Positions 34,863 to 44,029 of a stretch of DNA of 64,000 bases are shown here, piece after piece. Every line of letters starts with the position of its first letter. Position 1 is the stretch's first letter. This stretch comes from Candidatus Bathyarchaeota archaeon (GTDB lineage Archaea > Thermoproteota > Bathyarchaeia > Bathyarchaeales > SOJC01), in contig JAOZHR010000004.1 in NCBI GenBank assembly GCA_026014805.1, positions 38,298-102,297 of the forward strand, read 5' to 3'. Both the position numbers and the translations under genes were made by a program. Under the pieces are notes generated by a model, which was not told the DNA's origin, did not search any database, and was given only the letters and a program-made list of their open reading frames with translations.

Positions 34863-35522
34863 ATGAATTTAAAGATGTTGACTGTGGGTTCGTTGTTCAC
34901 AAATTGTTACGTGGTTTGGTGTGACAAGACTAGAGAGGCGATAGTGATAGACCCCGGGTTTGATCGTCAAAGCGAGGCTGGAAAGGTTTTGCATATTTTG
35001 AAAGAGAACGGGTTAAAGGTTAAGTTTATTGTTGATACGCATGGGCATCCTGATCATACATGTGGTAACGGTGTCGTCAAAAGTGCAACCGATGCATCCA
35101 TCTTAATTCATAAGTTAGATGCGGGTATGTTGGGCAGGACAGGGAAAGATTTGGAGTCATTGTTTGGCTTTCACGTTTTATCACCTGTTGCTGATAGTTT
35201 CTTAGAGGGTGGTGATGTGGTTAGGTTTGGGAGGGTTGCTTTGCGGGTTTTGCGTACACCAGGGCATAGTCCAGGAAGCATTTCGCTTATCGGAGAGGAT
35301 TGTGTTTTTACTGGTGATACGTTGTTTGCGGGTTCTATTGGTCGTGTGGATTTGCCTGGAGGTTCAGGCAAGGACATTATGCGGTCATTACTGGAGAAGT
35401 TGGCTGTATTGCCGGAGAGACTCGTTGTCTATCCTGGTCATGGACCAACATCTACTATTGAGAGAGAGAAGCGTAGTAACCCTTTTTTGCAGAGGAATTT
35501 TGATGTGTCACTTCTAGGGTAA
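34863..35522 (+). CDS. MBL-fold metallohydrolase, glyoxalase II-like
   Basis: 219 residues. The metallo-beta-lactamase zinc motif is THGHPDHTCG. Later ligands are His in TPGHSPGS, Asp in FTGDTLF and His in VYPGHGP. GSIGRVDLPGG is typical of the glyoxalase II-like subgroup that hydrolyses thioesters such as S-lactoyl compounds. The exact substrate is unknown. GGAAGG precedes ATG 34863; GTG 34839 is an alternative start. Confidence 0.85.
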   Translation: MNLKMLTVGSLFTNCYVVWCDKTREAIVIDPGFDRQSEAGKVLHILKENGLKVKFIVDTHGHPDHTCGNGVVKSATDASILIHKLDAGMLGRTGKDLESLFGFHVLSPVADSFLEGGDVVRFGRVALRVLRTPGHSPGSISLIGEDCVFTGDTLFAGSIGRVDLPGGSGKDIMRSLLEKLAVLPERLVVYPGHGPTSTIEREKRSNPFLQRNFDVSLLG

Positions 35523-35868
35523 GTAGTCCACGGCGTTTAAACTGGGCTCTCTACTATATGTTGTAAATATGAATGCTGGGATGCGCAAGTGACTCCTACA
35601 GCTCTCTCTAGCTCTTGCTTGGTTTCTAATAGGAGTCTAACAGACAAAGCATGTTTGGCTTTATGAAGGCCTATGATATTTTCTCCATGCTGCTCTGCCA
35701 AAAAATCTACATTATGTGAAATCTTCGATTCAATAGAAAACGGTTCCTGCGCGCGATATGGGTTCCAACTGTTCAGAGTGCACGTTTTTCCTTCAGCCTA
35801 AAATTTCTCTTATTGGAGTTAAATTCTTATGTCTATGCAACCGTTAGGTAGCTTTGAAGTGCCAAACA
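35523..35868. other. Intergenic region with an ORF remnant on the reverse strand
   Basis: On the reverse strand a frame is open from 35797 to a TAA at 35537-35539, about 86 codons, reading like a soluble protein (HNVDFLAEQHGENIIGLHKA, then LLLETKQELERAVGV). Its only canonical start is a TTG at 35701, without a ribosome site. It may be the remnant of a lost gene or chance. Nothing else is evident except the expected promoter of the HMG-CoA reductase gene. Confidence 0.3.
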
Positions 35869-37143
35869 ATGAGTAAGATTTCCGCATTTGCAGGTTTCTA
35901 CAAGTTACCGGTAAAAGAGAGGCTTCGAATCGTTAAAGAATTCGCCAACCTAACAGATGAGGAAACAAGTTTGCTCACGAACACAGGTTCTCTATCCATT
36001 GAACTTGCTGATCGCATGATAGAAAACGTCGTCGGTGCTTTCCCAGTTCCTCTAGGCATAGCTGTCAACTTCCTCATCAACAAGCGAGACTATCTAATCC
36101 CTATGGCTATCGAAGAACCTTCAGTCGTGGCAGCGGCAAGCTACGCCGCAAAGATGGCGCGCGAAGGCGGAGGCTTCCATACAACTAGCACATCACCCGT
36201 TATGATAGGTCAAATTCAAGCAGTGAATATAGAAGATCCATATCGTGCTCGAATGGCAGTCTATGGCTACAAAGAAGACATTCTCAAGAAAGCTAACGAA
36301 CAAGATCCAGTTCTCGTTTCTCTAGGCGGCGGTGCTAAGGATTTAGATGCAAAAATCATCCACACTCCATCAGGTCCAATGCTCATAACCGAACTTCATG
36401 TTGACTGTCGAGACGCCATGGGCGCCAACGCAGTTAACACCATGGCAGAGGCCGTAGCTCCTATGATAGAAAGGATAACGGGCGGACGTGTCTACCTCCG
36501 CATCATCAGTAACCTTGCCACAAAGCGTTTAGCTAGAGCATACGTGACTATTCCTAAAGAAGCGGTGGGTGGAGAAGAAGTTGTGCAAGGCATAGTACAA
36601 GCATACCACTTCGCAGCCTCAGACCCTTACCGCGCAGCAACACATAACAAAGGCATTCTCAACGGCGCAATTGCTGTGGTCATCGCGACATGCAACGACC
36701 ACCGCGCCATAGAAGCAGGCGCCCACGCTTACGCTGCCCGTACAGGCCACTACACAACCTTATCTTCATGGGAAAAAAACCAAAAAGGAGACTTGGCGGG
36801 TTCACTTGAAATGCCTATGGCAGTCGGCACCATAGGAGGCGCCATACGTACCCACCCCATCGCCAGAATCGCACTCAAAATCCTAGGCGTAAAATCAGCT
36901 AACGAACTCGCCGAAGTTATAACCACAGTAGGCTTGGCTCAAAATCTGGGCGCTCTCCGCGCTCTAGCACATGAAGGCATTCAACGTGGTCACATGCGGC
37001 TGCACGCCCGAAACATAGCAATCGCAGCCGGCGCCACCGACGAACTCATTGACGTTGTTACCGGCCAAATGGTGAAGGAACGCAAAATACGCATGGACAG
37101 AGCTAAAGAAATCCTTGAGCAATACCGGAAGATTAAACCATGA
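35869..37143 (+). CDS. Hydroxymethylglutaryl-CoA reductase, class II
   Basis: 424 residues. Class II (bacterial or degradative type) reductase: AIEEPSVVAAAS holds the catalytic Glu, DCRDAMGANAVNTM the substrate loop, ATHNKGILNG the Lys/Asn region, GTIGGAIRTHP a nucleotide segment, and LHARNIA the catalytic His. It would either make mevalonate for archaeal lipids or run in reverse. With an HMG-CoA synthase at 14.1 kb, the synthetic direction is more likely. ATG 35869 is preferred over TTG 35854. It overlaps the PRPP synthetase gene by four bases. Confidence 0.92.
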   Translation: MSKISAFAGFYKLPVKERLRIVKEFANLTDEETSLLTNTGSLSIELADRMIENVVGAFPVPLGIAVNFLINKRDYLIPMAIEEPSVVAAASYAAKMAREGGGFHTTSTSPVMIGQIQAVNIEDPYRARMAVYGYKEDILKKANEQDPVLVSLGGGAKDLDAKIIHTPSGPMLITELHVDCRDAMGANAVNTMAEAVAPMIERITGGRVYLRIISNLATKRLARAYVTIPKEAVGGEEVVQGIVQAYHFAASDPYRAATHNKGILNGAIAVVIATCNDHRAIEAGAHAYAARTGHYTTLSSWEKNQKGDLAGSLEMPMAVGTIGGAIRTHPIARIALKILGVKSANELAEVITTVGLAQNLGALRALAHEGIQRGHMRLHARNIAIAAGATDELIDVVTGQMVKERKIRMDRAKEILEQYRKIKP

Positions 37144-38021
37144 TAATTCTGCCTGGTCCAGCAAACCAAGATCTAGCGAAACGTCTTGCAGCAGAGTTAA
37201 AAACTAGGTTAGTTCCTGTCTTTTTCAAGAAATTTCCAGACGGCGAAAGCTACATACGCATTGAAGGCGACGTACAAGACAGACACGTTATAGTCGTTCA
37301 AACTACAAGTCCACCTCAAGATGAAAGAATGATGCAGCTATTCTTGTTGGCGTCTGCCGCAAAAAACCAAGGTGCTCAAGGGGTTACAGCGGTAGTTCCT
37401 TACTTCGCGTACAGCCGCCAAGATAAAATCTTCCTTCCCGGTGAAGCTTTCAGCGTCAAGACTGTTGTTGATATGCTCAAAACGTGCGGAGTCACTCAGA
37501 TAATCACTATAAACGCTCACAACCCCATGGCTTTGGAAGGTCTCAACCTTTCCATAAAAGATCTATCAGCCATCCCCTTGTTGGCGAAGTATTTCAGAGA
37601 CCAGAGCTTCGAAGGTGCAGTTTCGCTGTCGATGGGCAAGAAAGGCGTGGCAACAGCAAAGGAAGCCGCAAATATACTCAAAGGCACATACGACTACATT
37701 CCAACCCGAAGAGACCGACACACTGGAAAAGTCAGCATCGAAGAGAAGACGCTTAATATTGAAAACAAAGTCGCAATTTTCTTCGACGACATCATAAGCA
37801 GTGGCGGAACAATGATAAAAGCAGTTGCTCACGCCAAAAGCCAAGGAGCAGCAAAGGTGTACGCCGCCTGTGTTCACCCTCTCTTGATGGCTGATGCTAG
37901 GGAGAGAATAATAAAGAGTGGAGCAGACGAAGTTGTAGGCACCGACAGTGTTCCAAGCCCTGTAAGCGTCGTCTCTGTGGTACCCATAATCGCCAAGGCT
38001 CTCATCAACCAAGGAGCCTAA
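37140..38021 (+). CDS. prs: Ribose-phosphate pyrophosphokinase (PRPP synthetase)
   Basis: Makes PRPP from ribose-5-phosphate and ATP. FPDGESYIRI, PYFAYSRQDKIFLPGEAFS and the PRPP loop VAIFFDDIISSGGTM are visible. 293 residues, the archaeal length. The ATG overlaps the stop of the HMG-CoA reductase gene (ATGA), and the tRNA G10 methyltransferase gene follows six bases later. PRPP feeds the nicotinate and quinolinate phosphoribosyltransferases also encoded in this window. Confidence 0.93.
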   Translation: MIILPGPANQDLAKRLAAELKTRLVPVFFKKFPDGESYIRIEGDVQDRHVIVVQTTSPPQDERMMQLFLLASAAKNQGAQGVTAVVPYFAYSRQDKIFLPGEAFSVKTVVDMLKTCGVTQIITINAHNPMALEGLNLSIKDLSAIPLLAKYFRDQSFEGAVSLSMGKKGVATAKEAANILKGTYDYIPTRRDRHTGKVSIEEKTLNIENKVAIFFDDIISSGGTMIKAVAHAKSQGAAKVYAACVHPLLMADARERIIKSGADEVVGTDSVPSPVSVVSVVPIIAKALINQGA

Positions 38022-38027
38022 ACCTTA

Positions 38028-39065
38028 GTGCCTTCACTCTTCTTTCTTCTCTCAGGTGAACATGAAACGCTTCCGTTCGCGGAACTGAAAGCAATTCTGG
38101 AGACCGAAGGCATCGTTTATGAAGAGGTGCAAACGCTACCACAGATTCTGCGGTTGGATGCAGTTATTGATGCAGTCAAAGCGGTTGAAGGGCGAGCCGC
38201 ATTGACCCGAGTTTGCTGTCAGGAACTGTTCTGTTGTAAAGCTTCTTTCGCCAATATTGTGAAGGCCATGCAGTCTGTCACGTTGGAAAACCTTCTCAAC
38301 TCGGGTGAGAGTTTTGTTGTGCGTGTTCGGCGGGTAGGTGAAGCAGCGCGAAATTTGGTTGGTATGGATTTGGAACGGAAGCTTGGCGAACTGATTTTGA
38401 ACAAGGCTAAAGGAGTAAAAGTCAACCTTAAACAGCCACAGAGAACTTTCTTTGGAACGATAACTGATGACAGCTTTCTTTTTGGATTGAAATTTGCAGA
38501 AATATCGCCCACTCCTTTCATGCAGAGGCGACCGCGAAAACGTCCCTTTTTTCACCCGTCAGCAATGCCTGCGAAGTTGGCGAGATGTATGGTTAATTTG
38601 GCCAAGCCTAATAGCGGTGATTTGGTTCTTGACCCTTTCTGCGGTACTGGCAGCTTTCTCATAGAGGCTGGTTTGCTGGGCTGTCGGGTGTTGGGTTTTG
38701 ATGCTAAGAAGCGCATGGTTCGAGGGAGCTTGCGGAATCTGAGGTTTTTCAACATAGACTGTGAGGGTTTGGTGGTTGCAGATGCAAAGCGTTTGCCTTT
38801 AATGAAGGTGGATTGCATTGTTACAGACCCGCCATATGGTCGCTCTGCATCCACAATGGGATATACAACAGGGCGAATTATTCAGGATTTTCTAGCAATG
38901 TCCAGTGATAAGATAGCGAAACGAAAACGCATATGCATAGCCGCTCCTAAAACGGTTCACATAAGCGAGATAGCTGAAACGTTAGGTCTTAGACATGTTC
39001 AGTCCCACTTTGTTTATGTACATCGAAGTCTCACAAGAGAAATAGTTGTGTTGGAGAATGCGTAG
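38028..39065 (+). CDS. tRNA (guanine10-N2)-methyltransferase, THUMP type
   Basis: 345 residues. The N-terminal half contains a THUMP tRNA-binding domain (FVVRVRRVGEAARN...LNKAKGVKVNLKQPQ). The C-terminal half is a SAM methyltransferase: PAKLARCMVNLA, LDPFCGTGSFLIEAGL and the catalytic TDPPYGRSAS. This arrangement is the Trm-G10/Trm11 enzyme that methylates G10. RNase Z begins directly after the stop. The start codon is TTG or GTG-like near 38028 and approximate. Confidence 0.88.
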   Translation: MPSLFFLLSGEHETLPFAELKAILETEGIVYEEVQTLPQILRLDAVIDAVKAVEGRAALTRVCCQELFCCKASFANIVKAMQSVTLENLLNSGESFVVRVRRVGEAARNLVGMDLERKLGELILNKAKGVKVNLKQPQRTFFGTITDDSFLFGLKFAEISPTPFMQRRPRKRPFFHPSAMPAKLARCMVNLAKPNSGDLVLDPFCGTGSFLIEAGLLGCRVLGFDAKKRMVRGSLRNLRFFNIDCEGLVVADAKRLPLMKVDCIVTDPPYGRSASTMGYTTGRIIQDFLAMSSDKIAKRKRICIAAPKTVHISEIAETLGLRHVQSHFVYVHRSLTREIVVLENA

Positions 39066-39992
39066 ATGAGCTTACAAGTCATTTTTCTTGGAACGGCAGG
39101 TAGCGTTCCTACACCTACTAGATCGTTACCAGCCATCGCAATACAGAGAAAAGGCGAGCTAATTCTCTTCGACTGCGGCGAGGGCGTTCAACGTCAAATG
39201 GTGAAGGCAGGTTTAGGCTTTAACAAGAAAATGAAGGTATTTATAACTCACATGCATGGCGACCATATGTTTGGCTTACCCGGGCTAATCCAGACAATGT
39301 CGCTGCTAGACCGCATAAGGAAGCTTGAAATCTACGGGCCAACAGGCTTGGAAGATTTTGTTGAAGCCATCGAAAAAACTGTGCAGTTCACTCTTACGTT
39401 TCCTCTTCAAATAGCCAAAATTAAACGTGAAGGGCTTGTCTGCGAAGAGAAAGAATACGAAATATATGCTGCATGGGCAGACCACATGTCTCCTGCATTC
39501 GCTTACAGCCTTGTTGAAAAGCCGCGTCCAGGCAAATTCTATCCTGAAAAAGCCAAAGCGTTAGGAGTTCCCGAAGGCGTGTTGTGGTCGAAACTTCAGC
39601 ATGGGTCAGCCATAAAGCTGTCAAACGAGAGACTTGTTGAGCCCGAAGAAGTGGTTGGTCCACCGAGACCAGGAAGGAAAATCGCATACACTGGGGACAG
39701 CAGATCTACAAAGTCTCTAATGAAGTTGGCTAAAAACGCTGATCTACTGATCCACGACAGCACTTTCGATGATGAACTTGCAGAAAGAGCCACGGAGGAC
39801 GGACATTCTACACCGAGCCAAGCCGCGAAAACTGCAAAAAAAGCTAAGGTGAAGCGGTTGATTCTGACGCATATCAGTGCACGTTATAAGACGCCCGATT
39901 TGCTGTTGAATCAAGCTAGGAAAGCCTTTGTGAATGTTGATGTGGCTGAAGATTTTATGAAAATTGACCTGCCGCTGCTTGATGTTAAGTGA
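39066..39992 (+). CDS. rnz: Ribonuclease Z
   Basis: Removes the 3' trailer of pre-tRNA. Metallo-beta-lactamase fold: FLGTAGSVPTPTRSLPA, FDCGEGVQRQM, THMHGDHMFGLPGL, then GDSR and HDSTFDDELAERATEDGHST, with a final LTHISARY. 308 residues, the short tRNase Z form. It belongs to the HMG-CoA reductase-Prs-methyltransferase operon, and the methyltransferase stop immediately precedes its ATG. Its 3' end overlaps the convergent TIM-barrel gene by eight bases. Confidence 0.94.
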   Translation: MSLQVIFLGTAGSVPTPTRSLPAIAIQRKGELILFDCGEGVQRQMVKAGLGFNKKMKVFITHMHGDHMFGLPGLIQTMSLLDRIRKLEIYGPTGLEDFVEAIEKTVQFTLTFPLQIAKIKREGLVCEEKEYEIYAAWADHMSPAFAYSLVEKPRPGKFYPEKAKALGVPEGVLWSKLQHGSAIKLSNERLVEPEEVVGPPRPGRKIAYTGDSRSTKSLMKLAKNADLLIHDSTFDDELAERATEDGHSTPSQAAKTAKKAKVKRLILTHISARYKTPDLLLNQARKAFVNVDVAEDFMKIDLPLLDVK

Positions 39993-40767
39993 GCAGTTTT
40001 TGCAGTGTTGCTATGCTTTCCTTTATGTTGCAGTAGGATTCCACCATTACAATTCCCTTGAAACCTGCTTTTTTAATGCCTTCTGCGAATTGTTGCCAAT
40101 TTACAGTGCCATAGCCGACTCCTAGGTGTATGTCTTTGGTTCCTTCGTTGTCATGTGCGTGGACGTGAACAATCTTCTTGCCAAAAGCTTCTATTAAAGC
40201 GTGAGTTTGACAGTTGATGTTAGAGTGCCCCACGTCTAAGACTAAATCTAAGTCTTCGCCGAGATCATTGAAAAAATGGGAAAACTGCTCAACATTTGCC
40301 ACCAAGAAACCATATTGTGCTGGAACATTTTCAACTACAATCTTTATCCCATGCATTCTGGACAGCTTCAGCAGATTCTGTACCGATTCAATGTTTGTTT
40401 TCCAGTCCACACATGGATAAAAGCCACTTATCCCCGTCCGCAACCCTGAATGAAACACCATTAGACGGCATTCGAGTTGTCGTGCAAAAGCCATAGATTT
40501 CTCAAGTCGTTTAAGAATAAAATTGCGCAAATCTTCTGCTGGTGCAGCGATGTTTATACTTGCGAAGGGCGCATGCAACGTGTATGTCAAGCCTTGTGAC
40601 TCACCAATTTCCTTAAGCTTTTTCACTCGCCCTTGGTCGAGTCTGTGCCAACCATCATCAATCAGCTCCGCATAGTTCACTGTTACCTCTTGCAGCCTTT
40701 GACAAAGACTAGAAAATGGCTCACCTAAACAATGTAGCATAGACAACCCGATTTCAATCTTGGTCAT
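39985..40767 (-). CDS. Sugar phosphate isomerase/epimerase-like TIM barrel (AP endonuclease family 2)
   Basis: 260 residues. A xylose-isomerase-like barrel: TLHAPFASINI, FHSGL, VVENVP, DLVLDVGHSNI, VHVHAHDN and VMVESY give the His, Glu and Asp metal ligands on successive strands. The family includes endonuclease IV and various sugar isomerases. The length and lack of endonuclease IV-specific blocks favour an isomerase/epimerase. Substrate unknown. Confidence 0.8.
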   Translation of the reverse strand: MTKIEIGLSMLHCLGEPFSSLCQRLQEVTVNYAELIDDGWHRLDQGRVKKLKEIGESQGLTYTLHAPFASINIAAPAEDLRNFILKRLEKSMAFARQLECRLMVFHSGLRTGISGFYPCVDWKTNIESVQNLLKLSRMHGIKIVVENVPAQYGFLVANVEQFSHFFNDLGEDLDLVLDVGHSNINCQTHALIEAFGKKIVHVHAHDNEGTKDIHLGVGYGTVNWQQFAEGIKKAGFKGIVMVESYCNIKESIATLQKLLT

Positions 40768-40786
40768 AACAGTTCACTATCCACCG

Positions 40787-40945
40787 CTAGATAGCATTAA
40801 GAGTTTGGCTTGTTCTCAAGATTTTTACTTCTCTTTTCGCCATTACTTCCGATACTTCAAGGCTTGACTGAAAACCCTGAACGGCCACTATATCCATGGC
40901 TCCGCCACCGCATGAGACAATAATCCTCATTGTTAGTTCACTCAT
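40787..40945 (-). CDS. Small hypothetical protein
   Basis: 52 residues from ATG 40945, or 47 from ATG 40930. No family recognised; contains RIIVSCGGGAMDIVAVQGF. A reverse-strand GATATAAACT (about 40977-40986) would start a transcript near 40956, leaving an almost leaderless message for this ATG. That promoter position is the main support. The frame extends upstream to 41014, but that part overlaps the UPF0201 gene. Confidence 0.35.
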   Translation of the reverse strand: MSELTMRIIVSCGGGAMDIVAVQGFQSSLEVSEVMAKREVKILRTSQTLNAI

Positions 40946-40994
40946 TTGAAAGAGAATAGTAGAAACGCGTGATTGAAGTTTATATCTTTCCGTT

Positions 40995-41396
40995 TTACAC
41001 GGTTCTGGGTGCAAGCCAATCGATAAGTTTCAATGAATGATCACTTTTGATTCTGACTTTTATTGGCCCAAGGGGGCTTTCTGCAACTGGGTCACAGAAG
41101 GAAACGTGGCCGGCGTAGGCGACTTGCTTGTTCAAATAAAACGTGATAGTGTTTCCCTTTAAGCCGTGAAACAGTACACCTCGTGCCGCGTCTCTGATGC
41201 GTTCTCTTCGCAGAAGATTGCCAAACTTTGACAGGATTTCTATATTTTTAGCTCGAGCTACGAGTAAGCTACCTCTGCGCAGAGGTTTCTCTTCAAGTTC
41301 CAAAGTGCCAAACATGTTTTCTGCGGCTTGCTTAACTTTATCCACATTTTCAGTAGGGTTAACCTCGACTTCTACATGCACGTCTACTTCATCCAT
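40995..41396 (-). CDS. UPF0201-like RNA-associated protein
   Basis: 133 residues. EVNPTENVDKVKQAAENMF, LLRRERIRDAARGVLF and the strongly conserved FYLNKQVAYAGHVSFCDPVAESPLGPI match archaeal UPF0201 (COG1931) proteins. No enzyme activity is known. It starts inside the end of the UPF0200 gene (8-base overlap). These two uncharacterised families often travel together in archaea as I recall, suggesting a shared role. Confidence 0.85.
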   Translation of the reverse strand: MDEVDVHVEVEVNPTENVDKVKQAAENMFGTLELEEKPLRRGSLLVARAKNIEILSKFGNLLRRERIRDAARGVLFHGLKGNTITFYLNKQVAYAGHVSFCDPVAESPLGPIKVRIKSDHSLKLIDWLAPRTV

Positions 41397-41946
41397 TTTT
41401 CGTCACTTTCTCCAAAAACTTGAGCACTTCTTTCTTGAGCTCGGCTTTTTTTCCTTCATTCAGTATCATCACATCTGCAGAAGCGATAACGTTGCCAAGC
41501 CCAACGCGGAGTTCTCGCCAATCCCGCTCCAGAAATGTTTCCCAACTGGCTGGGTCATCGCTTCGTTTACGTTTAAAGAGCCTTTTGAACCGTGTTTCGG
41601 GCGAGGAGTGAATAGCTAAGAGCTTGAATTTCACAAAGTGCTTTTGGAACTCGTCTGCCTCATAGAGACTGCGAACCCCGTCAACAATAACAACTTTATC
41701 CTTCACTTCCCCAATTTTTGGGACACACCGTTTCGCCACCACTGCAGGGCCGCCTTCTTGACGCATCGTCAGCATAACTTTACCCACGTTTTCAGGCGTC
41801 GGCTCTAAACCTCGGAGTTCTGTTTCTTCTCTTACTTCATCACCCATAACAACAACGCCGCAACCCATTTTCTTAGCAACTTCAACCACCGTTGCTTTTC
41901 CAGCACCAGGCATTCCTGCAACTCCGACAACGATCTTCCTCTTCAA
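41389..41946 (-). CDS. UPF0200-like P-loop kinase
   Basis: 185 residues. The P-loop is VGVAGMPGAGKATVVEVA, near dephospho-CoA kinase and adenylate kinase relatives. VVIVDGVRSLYEADEF is Walker B-like and RLFKRKRSDDP a lid region. Archaeal UPF0200 proteins have this layout and length. The substrate is not known. It is the first gene of a pair with UPF0201 and is divergent from the ThpR gene. Confidence 0.85.
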   Translation of the reverse strand: MKRKIVVGVAGMPGAGKATVVEVAKKMGCGVVVMGDEVREETELRGLEPTPENVGKVMLTMRQEGGPAVVAKRCVPKIGEVKDKVVIVDGVRSLYEADEFQKHFVKFKLLAIHSSPETRFKRLFKRKRSDDPASWETFLERDWRELRVGLGNVIASADVMILNEGKKAELKKEVLKFLEKVTKNG

Positions 41947-41988
41947 TACCTATACAACCTACAATCTTAGCTTTTAGGTTAAAAGTTC

Positions 41989-41996
41989 TTATAAAT
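41989..41996 (+). promoter_or_regulatory. TATA box before the ThpR gene
   Basis: TTATAAAT would give a transcript start near 42017, just before ATG 42031. It argues against the in-frame upstream start at 41995. Confidence 0.5.
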
Positions 41997-42030
41997 GGTT
42001 TACACTGAAACTATGAAAGAAGGATTCAGG

Positions 42031-42600
42031 ATGCAAGAACCCATCCGCAGCTTCATAGCTTTTGATATCGATAATGAGGCAATTCTGAAACGGCTATCCG
42101 AGACCCAAGAGAAGCTTGTAAGAACTGGTGCTGCTTTGAAACTTGTCAAGCTGGAAAACATTCACATCACGATGCGTTTCTTAGGGAGCATACAGCCAAA
42201 CATGGTTGACAGGATTCACAAAGAAATGGAACAAGTGCCATTTACATCCTTCAATGTGGAGATTCGAGGAGTAGGCGCCTTTCCCAAGCTTAAATATCCG
42301 CGCGTTGTCTGGGTAGGCATCCAAAAAGGCTCTGAGAATCTTAAAGACGTTTTTAACCAGTTGGAGTCACGTCTTCGAAAACTAGGATTCAAGCCGGACT
42401 CGAAAGGATTCAGTCCCCACATCACAATCGCTAGGGTAAAAACAGGTCTTAATAAAGCAGAGCTTATTCGTTGCATAAATGAGTTAACGAATTACGAGTT
42501 CGGAGTTTTAAAAGCAGATTGCTTGAAGCTTAAGAAAAGCGTCTTGACACCTAAAGGCCCCATATACTCTATCTTGAAAGAAGTTTGCCGGGAGAACTAA
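42031..42600 (+). CDS. thpR: RNA 2',3'-cyclic phosphodiesterase (ThpR/LigT)
   Basis: 2H phosphoesterase acting on RNA ends, with 2'-5' ligase activity in vitro. The two HxTx motifs are HITM and HITI (the latter in SPHITIARVK). RSFIAFDI opens the fold. 189 residues, as expected. ATG 42031 is preferred because a TATA box lies at 41989-41996. The CCA enzyme gene follows ten bases after the stop, so both act on tRNA ends from one transcript. Confidence 0.9.
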   Translation: MQEPIRSFIAFDIDNEAILKRLSETQEKLVRTGAALKLVKLENIHITMRFLGSIQPNMVDRIHKEMEQVPFTSFNVEIRGVGAFPKLKYPRVVWVGIQKGSENLKDVFNQLESRLRKLGFKPDSKGFSPHITIARVKTGLNKAELIRCINELTNYEFGVLKADCLKLKKSVLTPKGPIYSILKEVCREN

Positions 42601-42610
42601 GGCGTTTATA

Positions 42611-44029
42611 ATGGTTTCAAAGCTTGAAGGAATACTTCAAAAAATCTTGGAAAATACCACGCCTACCTTTGAAAAGAAAAAACGCGTTCTTGCATTGGCG
42701 AAAAAGCTTACACGAAAAGTAGAAGAAGTTGCACTGAAAGCAGAGTTAGATGTGGAAGTACGTGTTGAAGGGTCAATTGCAAAAAACACGTGGCTAAGAG
42801 AATCGCCAGACATCGACATTTTCATGCGTGTCTCCTCAACTGTGCCGCGAGAAGCTTTTGGCACTACATGTTTAGATATTGCACGAAAGGCGACAGCAGG
42901 CGCTGAACAAATTGAACGCTTCGCAGAACATCCATACCTAGAGGCAGTCATAGACGGAACTCGAGTGAATATTGTCCCTTGTTATCGAGTAAAGAAAGGA
43001 GAATGGAAAAGCACAACCGACCGCACGCCTTTTCACACTGACTACCTGAAACCTTTGCTAAATGAGAGAATTTGCAGCGAAATTCGCCTTTTGAAACAAT
43101 TCATGAAAGGCATCGGCGTCTATGGCGCTGAAATTAAAGTAGGCGGCTTCAGTGGATATCTTTGTGAGCTCCTTGTCCTCTTCTACGGTTCCTTTCTTCA
43201 AGTTTTAAAGGCTGCAAGCAGTTGGAAGGCTCGAACGTTCATCGATCTAGAGGGTTATTATGATAGGCCAGCAGACGAATTGCACTTAGTCTTTGAAGAA
43301 CCTTTAGTTATAATTGATCCAGTTGACAAGGAAAGAAACACCGCATCGGCAGTGAGACAAGAGCGATTGGATGAATTTGCTGCGGCATCAAGAGTCCTTC
43401 TAGATAAGCCAAGCACACAGTTATTTTATCCTTCAAAAACAAAGCCTCTCAGCTCCGAAGAGCTACTACAAGCAATGATAAAGCGTGGCTCAAGCCTAAT
43501 CTTTATACAGTTCGGGAAAGTGAAAGCGGTCTCTGACATTCTTTGGGGGCAGCTTTACAAATCCCAAAGATCGCTTCGAAAACTTGTTAGACAGCGCGAC
43601 TTTCGCATTATCCGTGACGCTGTATGGAGTGATGAAAAAAACCTAAACATATTTCTTCTGGAAGTAGAGCATCGTTTTCTGCCACCTTTGAAGAAGCATC
43701 TTGGACCGCCTTTAGAGAAGAGGAATGAATGTAAGAAATTTCTTCAAAAGCACACCGGTTCTCCACGGACATTATCTGGACCTCGAATCGAAGAGGGACG
43801 ATGGGTAGTGGAAATAGTTCGGAAGCATACGAGTGTTATCGAATTGCTAGAGGCTAAGTTGAAAGATGGAGGGAGAAACGCTGGCGTAGCGAAACTTGTT
43901 TCCCAAGCTGTTGCAAAGAACCTGAAAATCTTGGTTAATGAAGAAATCCTTCCAACATATTCACACAATCAAGACTTTGCAAAATTCTTAACTGAGTATG
44001 TCAAGGGAAAACCAAAATGGTTAAGTTGA
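42611..44029 (+). CDS. cca: CCA-adding enzyme, archaeal class I
   Basis: Adds or repairs CCA at tRNA 3' ends without a template. The polymerase beta-type motif is GSIAKNTWLRESPDIDIF with both catalytic aspartates and a third in AVIDGTRVNIVP. RTPFHTDYLKPLL and LKQFMKGIGVYGAEIKVGGFSGYLCELL are the head-neck segments typical of archaeal enzymes. 472 residues, normal. The GNAT fragment gene overlaps its end. Confidence 0.95.
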   Translation: MVSKLEGILQKILENTTPTFEKKKRVLALAKKLTRKVEEVALKAELDVEVRVEGSIAKNTWLRESPDIDIFMRVSSTVPREAFGTTCLDIARKATAGAEQIERFAEHPYLEAVIDGTRVNIVPCYRVKKGEWKSTTDRTPFHTDYLKPLLNERICSEIRLLKQFMKGIGVYGAEIKVGGFSGYLCELLVLFYGSFLQVLKAASSWKARTFIDLEGYYDRPADELHLVFEEPLVIIDPVDKERNTASAVRQERLDEFAAASRVLLDKPSTQLFYPSKTKPLSSEELLQAMIKRGSSLIFIQFGKVKAVSDILWGQLYKSQRSLRKLVRQRDFRIIRDAVWSDEKNLNIFLLEVEHRFLPPLKKHLGPPLEKRNECKKFLQKHTGSPRTLSGPRIEEGRWVVEIVRKHTSVIELLEAKLKDGGRNAGVAKLVSQAVAKNLKILVNEEILPTYSHNQDFAKFLTEYVKGKPKWLS

